From assembly GCF_014839805.1 (NCBI RefSeq), contig NC_051135.1, positions 10,109,291 through 10,173,290 of the forward strand: DNA of 64,000 nt, written 5' to 3'. This stretch comes from Manduca sexta. Its lineage: Eukaryota; Arthropoda; Insecta; Lepidoptera; Sphingidae. The position numbers and the translations under genes were made by a program. Shown here in pieces: positions 12,301 to 21,300 of the stretch; position 1 is the first letter of the stretch, and each line of letters begins with the position of its first letter. The notes beneath the pieces are model-generated. The model was not told the DNA's origin. It searched no databases and saw nothing but the letters and a program-made list of their open reading frames with translations.

Positions 12301-15300
12301 TCAGCACTTCGACATAGCGATAATCTACTTGACAACGCTGTAAGGATTCCAGGACAGCCCAGGTTTCGACAGAGTCGAAGGCCTTCTCATAGTCCACAAA
12401 TGCCAAACACAGGGGCCGATTATACTCCTCGGATTTCTGTATAATCTGCCTCACTGTGTGTATGTGGTCTATGGTACTGTATCCTCCGCGAAACCCAGCC
12501 TGCTCCGGGGGCTGAAACTCGTCGAGTCTCCTAGCGAGGCGATTCGTGATAACCCTGGAGAACAACTTATAGACGTGGCTCAGGAGTGAGATGGGCCTAT
12601 AATTCTTTAGAAGGGTTTGATCCCCCTCTTAAAGAAAAGAACCACCAGACTCCTACTCCACGCATTTGGAGTTCTCCCACAGTGTAGAACGGTGTTAAAC
12701 AGCTTTTGTAGCTCCTGTATGACAGGAAGGCCACCTGCCTGCAGGAACTCCGAAGTAACTCCGTCCTCACCGGGGGCTTTTCCATTTTTAAGTTGTCTCA
12801 GAGCCAACACGATCTCGCCTTGGTCGATTTCTGGCAGATCGTCGCTGTAGTGGCGCGTCAGGGTGGCTCTGGGATCATGGTCGACATGCCGTGGATAAGG
12901 AGCATGTGCAGCGTATAATCGACCATAAAAGTCCTCAATCTCGGCAAAAATCTCCGACTGTGACGAAACGGTTTTGCCCTTTTGTGTCGTTAACTTCGTC
13001 AGGTGGCTCCTTCTAAGCTGCTGAGCAAATACCTTAGACCCTCGGTTTCGCTCTATCGCTTCTTCAATGAGGCGTGTATTGAAGCTCCGAAGGTCTCGGC
13101 GTATCATTTTGCTATGCGCCTGTTAAGGTCTGACCTCTCTGACGAAGTAACTTGGGTGCTTTCGCGTCTATTTGCCATAAGCCGTAGAGTCTCATCCGAG
13201 AGTTTGGACTTTCTGCCTCTACGCTGCATTTTACAGATTTTGATGCCCTCTCCTTAAGCGCATCAACCAGATTGTGTAGGATCTCGTCAATATCTTCAGA
13301 GGGTGCCAATGCAGCGAATCTATTTCCGAGCATTCTCTGGAACTTTTCGGAACCCGCCATGATTTGGAGTGGATTAGGTCGGAGCGTGGACTTCATGAGA
13401 CGGCTTCTTTCAAGCTTAATATCGATATTCAGAGAGCCTCGTACAAGTCGGTGATCGGATCCGGTATTAAACCTATTGATCACTGAGACATCTCTGAATA
13501 TGTGCTTTTTGTCCGTCATGATGAAGTCGATCTCGTTCTTTGTCACAGTATCCGGACTTCGCCACGTCCACTTCCTCTGGGGTCCCTTTTTGAAGAATGA
13601 ATTCATCAAAAGAGCCCCTCTTCTCTCAAGAAAGTTTACGAGCATTTGTCCTCTGTGATTCCGACATCCATAACCATGTGGTCCCACTCTGGATTCGCCG
13701 TGACTTTGGGTTCCCACTTTAGCGTTGAAGTCCCCCATAACAACGTTGAAATGGGCCTTTGTGGTATTGTGCAAGGCTTTTGATATGTCCTCGTACATAT
13801 CCTCCACGTCGTCGTCCGAATGTGTCGAAGTCGGTGCGTAGACCTGTATGATCTTCATGGTATATCGTTTAGATAACCGAAGAACCATATAAGCTACCCT
13901 GGTCGACACACTGGAAATTTCTTCAACGTTGTTAGTGAGGGCTCTATTGACGAGAAAGCCTACGCCACCCTGGGATATCCTATCGCCTTCGCGGTAGTAT
14001 ATAAGGTGGCCCGAGTCTAAGGTGATAGAGTCCTCTCCCTCTCTACGGACTTCACACAACCCTAGGACATGCCACCTTATGTTCTCTAGCTCCGTCTCCA
14101 ACTGTGCGAGATGTTCATCAAGCCGAAGACTTCTGCCGTTGTAGGTTGCCAGGGTCAGTTGAGATGGGCGGCCTATCGTAGCCCGGGGATTCTTCGCACC
14201 CCTGCCCTGCCGTTACCGTGACCGCCGCCTTGGCCAGGAATAACAGGGCGACCGGGAACTGGGGGCCATTTCCTATGATTCTGTATCATTGGAGGGTTTA
14301 TGCCCATAATCGCCACGCTGGGCAAACGGGTTGGCGATCGATCACTATAATGGTAATGAAATAAGAGACGAGTGATTAAGTAAAGTTTGAGTCGTAGGTG
14401 AAGATATAGAGAAATCAGTCAGTAATTATCCAAATAACCGCCCATATTAGGAAATTCTAAGGTTCAGAGCAACTATTCCAGGTTAAATTATTTCAACTTG
14501 AAATTTTCGGACAGAGAATTAAGCTTAGCAAAAAAAGTAATAACATAACGATATTATAGTATACAAGAAAAAATACAAATCCTATTATTCATAATATGGA
14601 TTATTTAAAAACACAGGAAATGAAAAAATAATTTAAAGTTAATTAATTCGAATTCGATATCAAACGTATTGTTAGCATTTACCGTTATTGGATTGACATC
14701 GATAGAGCGACATCAACCTCTCCGATACGTAAATAATATTACACATTACACTTTCACCCAATCATTTGGTTTTAGGTATAATAGAGGCTCGAATTTGGAA
14801 AATAATAAGGAAGAGAGTCCTACGATATTATCTATGCTTGATTTTGTACATTATTCTGTATATAACAAGCAGTACGAGAAAGAAGTCCTTATGTAAAAAA
14901 TCCATTAAAATTGATTAAGAAATCAGGCACTAATTTATTTATATTTAAATAATTTTGTGTGCAGGAGTGGGCGCCTAGTAGGGATATCGCTCCATCTCGC
15001 TCTTTCGCACGCATTCTCTTTCCGGCTGACGTCACGTGCGCGTTTTGCGCTTCCTTTCTTGATAATTACTCTTACCGAAATTATACCTCGTCGGCTTCTT
15101 CCTAGTTAATTTTTAACAGAATTTTTAAGTGAATATTTGATAAAGAACAAAAAAACAGTTTTCGCTACTGCGGTTTTTTATCATTTGAAATCATAATGTT
15201 AAACAAATTTAAACAGTCCAGTGTGTACAGACAGAAATTTAAAAACTACATAAAATTTACATAAAAAATATAAAAACACAAGTGTGAATAAAATCTCACA

Positions 15301-18300
15301 CAAACCAACTATTCGTGTAATTTTGGTCCAGTTTTATAATTACGTTCAAACAACTTTTGTCGCTAAATTGTCTATTGTTGTCGGTAACATCAAAGGTGGT
15401 AATGTTGTTTTTCTCCAACATAACATTTTTATTGCTGCTATTTCCCAGATGTGTTGTTTGGAATTTCACCTCATTAATTGTTAGGGTTCCGTAATTAATA
15501 AAAGTTGTTTTGTGATTTTTAGTCTCGTGGGATTGTCATGGTAGAAGTTGGTATTGGCGTGCTGGTGTGGATTGGTATATAGTTTTTATTGTATTAGCTT
15601 GACATTATAAAAGTAGTTTATACCTTAAACTGATTTTGAAAGAGCAACACCAGAGTTTCTTAATAGTTCTTCTCTGGCTTTCCGGACTGGTGGTAGAGTT
15701 AATATTGACGGAATCTGAATAATGAAATAATTTATTTGAACATTTTACGGGTTCAAATAAATTATTTCATTTTAAAAACACAAGACTTGATCTCAGAATT
15801 AAGCTAGTTGTTAGTTCTCTAGACATGGTAAAAAGAGTGTTCTTTGTCTTTTGTATTGATACGCAATCAATTTGGGTTGAAACGGCGGTTTTAGAGTAAT
15901 ATCCGGGCAAACTTTACCGATGACATCACATAAAAACTGCGGCTCTGCTTAATTTTGAATGTCCTCTTAGAATGTACCAAAAAACATAAGTCAATGTCGT
16001 TTAATTTTGATGTTTATGATTGGTCGAGAGTCCAATATGTCAGTCACGTGTTAGTCTTTTAACCCATCACAAAAAAATGATACAGAGTCGAGTCTTTGTA
16101 GCCATATTCTAAACACACTGAACTGAAACGATACTGTTTATATTCTTATTTTAGAAATAACATCTATTTATGTTCCACGGAATATTGAGTAGTTAAGTTT
16201 ATCAGTATATGGCGGATATCCGCTTCTTGATAGGGCCATAAAAATCATGGCGGTGTGTCAATAGAAATGTAAGGTTACATTTCATATTTGGACATTTTTA
16301 TAACAACAAATTAGTATGTTTAACATCGGCAATATCATTTGTAGTGGACAAAAGCGATAATTAAATACATGTTTAGTTTGTATTTGGCAAAAAAAAATTT
16401 AAAGATGGTATTTGTTCATGATTGATGTTGGGTTAATGATTTGCTCTGCCTCAAACTATGATAAAATGTTGAATATTTTACTTATTTAGAGAGCTTTACT
16501 TGATTGAGTAATACAATTTTATCAATTTATTGGTACACACAGAAACTATAGAAATCCTTCAAAAATGTACCTTACCATACAATTACAGTGATATTGAGCA
16601 TGTTGAGTGATTAAATAGCGTTGCAGTAATAACTAAGGACTCCACGCACGGTCTCTGTGTTCATCGGATAAGTAAAATTAACAGGCCATGCTAATACACA
16701 CAATGAGAAAGAAATCACCAGTCTTTATATATTGTTGGGCCATTTAAAATAACAAATCATTGAGTCATGTCAAATGAGGGGTTACTGGGAGAAACTTTAT
16801 AGTTAACATTCATATCTAATAAGTAAAAGTTTCTGATTTCGCTAAAGAACTAGACGACAAAAAAGGAAGAGTGATAGTATGAAACTCTAACAGATAATTC
16901 TGTTATCTTAAAGAAAAATCTTTACAATAACCAAACTCTATCTCTCGAAAAATGCATTTTTTGACGAGCATGGCAAAGCGACACTGCACCTGATGGTAAG
17001 TAGAGTGGAGTCCAATTGAATATCTACTGACGAGAGGTGATTATCTCTCGGCAATCAACACAATTATGCCGGCCTCTTGCAACCAGATATATATAAGCTG
17101 ATTAAGTTTTAAGATTTTGTGTACGGTGGTCGCTATCCAGGTGTATATACAATACATTCTGTTAGGAAATAAAAGAAGAAGAATTTATAGTGTCTGAAAA
17201 ACTGCTATAAACAATTTAATAGCCTAATTAAAATTATTCTCAAATTCAAAAGCTTTGACTAATAGAATAACCAAAAGAAACGGGTCAATTTGTAATTCAT
17301 AGACATTAATTCCAAAAGTCAATATTTACGGTGACAGAAAACAAGGCTTTGTTGACTTACTTTCTTAAAATAGATTATGCTAAGTTGACGAGTCCACGTT
17401 TCATTAGCCGGTGAGTAAGCCCGCCATGAATTCGATAATTAGAATGTTTTTTGTGGCCTTAAAATTCATCTTTTCTAAGCCGACTGGTTTATAAAAACGA
17501 GATGAAAAAATGAGAGTGACATTAACACCCACACGCATGGACCTACTTATACCACTTGAGGTAGTCTTTTCTGAGGCTAATCTTGATTTGAAATAAGATT
17601 GAATATGAAGAAGTGATCAGTTCATTAATAGAAAGGATATTGAAATTTTGAAATATCTTACGCTTACTAAAAATATTTGAATATTTTAATACCTACTAAC
17701 TTTTGCTCGCGGCTTCACGTACATGATATAATTTTCTGAGATAAAAGCTAGGGTCTCAAACTATCTCTCTATTAAATTTCTTCGAAAACCATACCATAGA
17801 TTTTGAGTTTATCGTTCTCAGACAGACAGACGTGGCAAAAGATTTTATAAAATATATAAATATACGCAATAATATTATATTCTATTACAAAGTTACTATA
17901 TTAGGGTTATAAATAGAATGCAGTTTAAATAAACGAATGATAAGTTAGTAGGAGCCGATATCTTGATCCAAGTTTATACGGTATTAGATAAAGTCGGATT
18001 ACGTGCAATTGTCACCATCTGCTAGCAGTTGCCATTGGCAGCCCACTTCACCAAAATCCATAAATTTGTTCACTCACAACTGCAGTTGATCATGTCAACA
18101 GTACAAATGTAGCCCGTCTGATATCACCGTTACAGGAAAGAGTTAATATCGCTATTCAAGCTGTTAATGATATCATAACCACCAACAAAGAAAAAGAAAA
18201 TTATATTCTAAAAGTAATAAGCTTATATAATGAAGATAATCAAAGTGAATCAATCGATGGACACCGTCATTACCCTTTACCATAAAACTTCAAGGCTCGT

Positions 18301-21300
18301 TATAATAAATAAGATTAATCACTCATGTGAAACTTTAAGCCGTCACGTGCTAATATTGAAAGTCGTAAACTGTATGACGGCAATAATGGTGTGCAAACAC
18401 GGTTTAACGGTACAAAATAGTAAAAAGTAAACTGTACAAATATGTAGGGGTTTACTTAACGGCGCTTGCGTTGGGCCCGGACCACCGCCAGGCCCGACTC
18501 ACTTTCATACAATGTCACTTGGTAATTAATTTGTTTTATCATTATTGGAACTGGTGTGGACCATATTTTTGTAATTGGATCTGGTCCGTGATTGGTATGT
18601 TTATTATTTCGCAAGATTTTACGGTACTTGTTGATAAGTTCAACTTAATTAGATGTCGACGTAAGAGACGTAATAATAGATGATTTCAAGAAAATGTGAT
18701 ACATATTTCAATCTATAATTAACTATAAGATGTTGATTTTTTTTATTGCTTTAAATGACGATATGAGCTTGCCGTTTTCCTTATGGTAAACGATACGACC
18801 GCCCATAAACAGTAGAAACACTATCCAACACCTTGACGTACAAAGTATTATTTGGTATACCACTGCGCTCGCCATCCTGAGATATGAGATGTTATGTCTT
18901 ATTATGTCTAGAAGTTACACTGACTATAATGTTCTTCGAAACGGAACACAGCAGAGACTACTACACTGATTTAAAAGCCCCAGTTACACAATAATTTAAA
19001 ATTGAATTATGAATATTAAACATATCTACAGAATCATCACGGACATTCCGAAGAATAGCCTCATCCATAAAAGTAATACATGCGTTAATAACTAAACAAA
19101 TAAATCAAACCGTTTCCAATCAGAATGAAGCATTGATGATGATCATTCGTGCGTTATGATCGGTTCCGTTGTTTGCCATTTTGCTCTAATCAATCACGGC
19201 AGATGCGATGAAGCTTGGTTCAAACTATTGTATGTGCAGTAAGTTATGTCGGTCGCAACACGTAGTAATTCTGTTCATGTATCGAATTGTACACGAATGT
19301 AAAGGTTAGAAATGTTTTTGGATTGTCAGTTTTGGAATTGGGTGTTTTTATGTATTTGGAATCTTCGTTAAACTAACATAATTCTCTAAAAAAAATTGAT
19401 ACTTCTGTTATCACAATACAATAAACATAGTTTTCTCATAATGATTTATGTTTACGCGAATGTTAGACATTCAAACTAAACGTTTATGTCATCATTTTCT
19501 CTGTTATAATTGCCTTTTGATAATTAAATTCATGCTTAGATACCTTACTACCATTAAATTCGTGGACGTTTTTTATTTTACTGCAAGCGATAAAAAAAAT
19601 ATCCGACATATACTTTGAATGAAATGCACTTCTTCATCGATAATATCCCCAGTTTATTGGTAGGAAAATATAACAAAACTTTAGATTTAATATACGCTCA
19701 AAATTTAAGCCTTGAAAATTACAAAAATGTGTGAACAAAGCCTTGTTTCGCTCGTTTGATGCCGTTTTCCACTCAGTTGGTGGTACCTACTAAGCGTTTA
19801 AGTAGCCTGGCAAAAAGCCAGCACAGTCAAGCCAACTTAAGTTGGCACTTCTCCTAAGTAAATCAAGAATATCCGCTTAAATGTTGTAGGTGTATTACTG
19901 GTTAATGTTTTAGAAAAATTGGATAGTTAAGTTTTAGAATTGACCATGACAGAAGATGAAATATTATGTTTAAGCTAACAAATCTTGTAAAATATGAAAA
20001 GATCAATAAATATTAATGTTCATGATAAACTTAAGTGTCAAAACAATTTTGTTTTTCAGAAGACATTCACACAACAATTTTAAATACAAAGATTTGAGCA
20101 CCATAAAATATTATCTTACTGGCCATGTTGATTTGACAAAGTAACTGACAGCCGATCGATTCCAGATTCCAGGCGCCATAGTTGGTTCCATTTATGGCTT
20201 TGTAGGGAATACGAGAATTTAAAACGAGTTTTACGTCGCAATGAACGGCTTTAAGTGTTATATTTGAAGAGTCGAACGTTGTATCTAGAGTTATTGAGTG
20301 ACGTATAATACTACAGCGTTCGAAGACAATTTGTAATTTAACTGTTTGGTTTGGAACTTGTATTGTTTTCTTTTGCCTCTACTCTGTCAGGTTCTTAAAC
20401 TTTCACATGTTCCGTATTTATCATTGTATATATAACATCATCAAATTAATAACGATGTTTAATATTAGGAATTAGTGATCGAATGTTATTATAATTTGAT
20501 GGTCAAATGTTGTAAATAATGGCGTTTATAATTCATCGTTATTACCAAGTATATTTTATTAAACTAAAGATTGTAAAGGAAACTGCAACTAAGAAAATAC
20601 AAGGTAGCAGCCCCAACGAGCAACAAGGCCCATACATAAACATTAGAAAGGCGTCACGAGCGCCTTATCGTTGGCGCCGGCAAGCACTTTAATTCTGCAT
20701 CGTCCCTGCTTGCTTTGTATAATGGAATGTTTGTTAACACTTTTCCCTCGTTCATCGTCGGTTTGCGGTTAGCCTCTTAGTTCCGACTATTGTTTGTGTT
20801 GTTATTAACATTAATGGATTTGCTGTAAAAACCACTCGAAAGAAACCACTTACTACACAACCTGATTGTCTGATGCCAAAATCTCATTTAAGGCTATTAC
20901 TAATTTTGCAATTGCAATGATGGTCTGATAATAAAAGTATGAACTTGATTATATCTTGAATTAAAGTAATAAAGTAAAAGGTAATAAAAAAGTACAATAA
21001 TTAACTTTTTTAGAAAAAAAGGTTTCTTTGTGAACATTGAAGTGCTATAAGTTTATTTGGTAACCTAGAGTGGTTGCAGGAAGTAACAGTAGTTGGATTA
21101 AAAAAATAATGAAATATTCTCTTTAATTTCAGGCGAGTTTGACATGCGAGTGAAGTCTTGCGCCGCTTCAGATGGTTCCGGTCATATTATCCAATTGTCT
21201 GATGAGTACGGATGTGTGTTGCGTCCTAAGATGATCTCCAGGTATCTATAGAATCCTCAATTAATTATTTAACTCATAAGTATTTTAAGTGCTGACTAGT

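Larger units (their letters stand above)
10528..21132 (+). other. 10.6-kb intron of the + ZP gene
   Basis: GT-AG intron. It contains the antisense RTE at 11310-14341, a GC-rich repeat at about 14960-15030, a perfect hairpin at 15721-15771, a repeat at 16960-17163, a Helitron-like fragment at 17694-17830, a repeat at 18738-18972, a short palindromic-family fragment at 19446-19482 and a unique GC-richer patch at about 20610-20790. The remainder shows nothing I can name. Confidence 0.65.

Noticed and set aside
11242..13658. + strand open frames of 60-169 codons opposite the RTE
   Set aside because: They mirror the retrotransposon's minus-strand coding sequence; the longest starts in the ATC microsatellite (poly-Ile).
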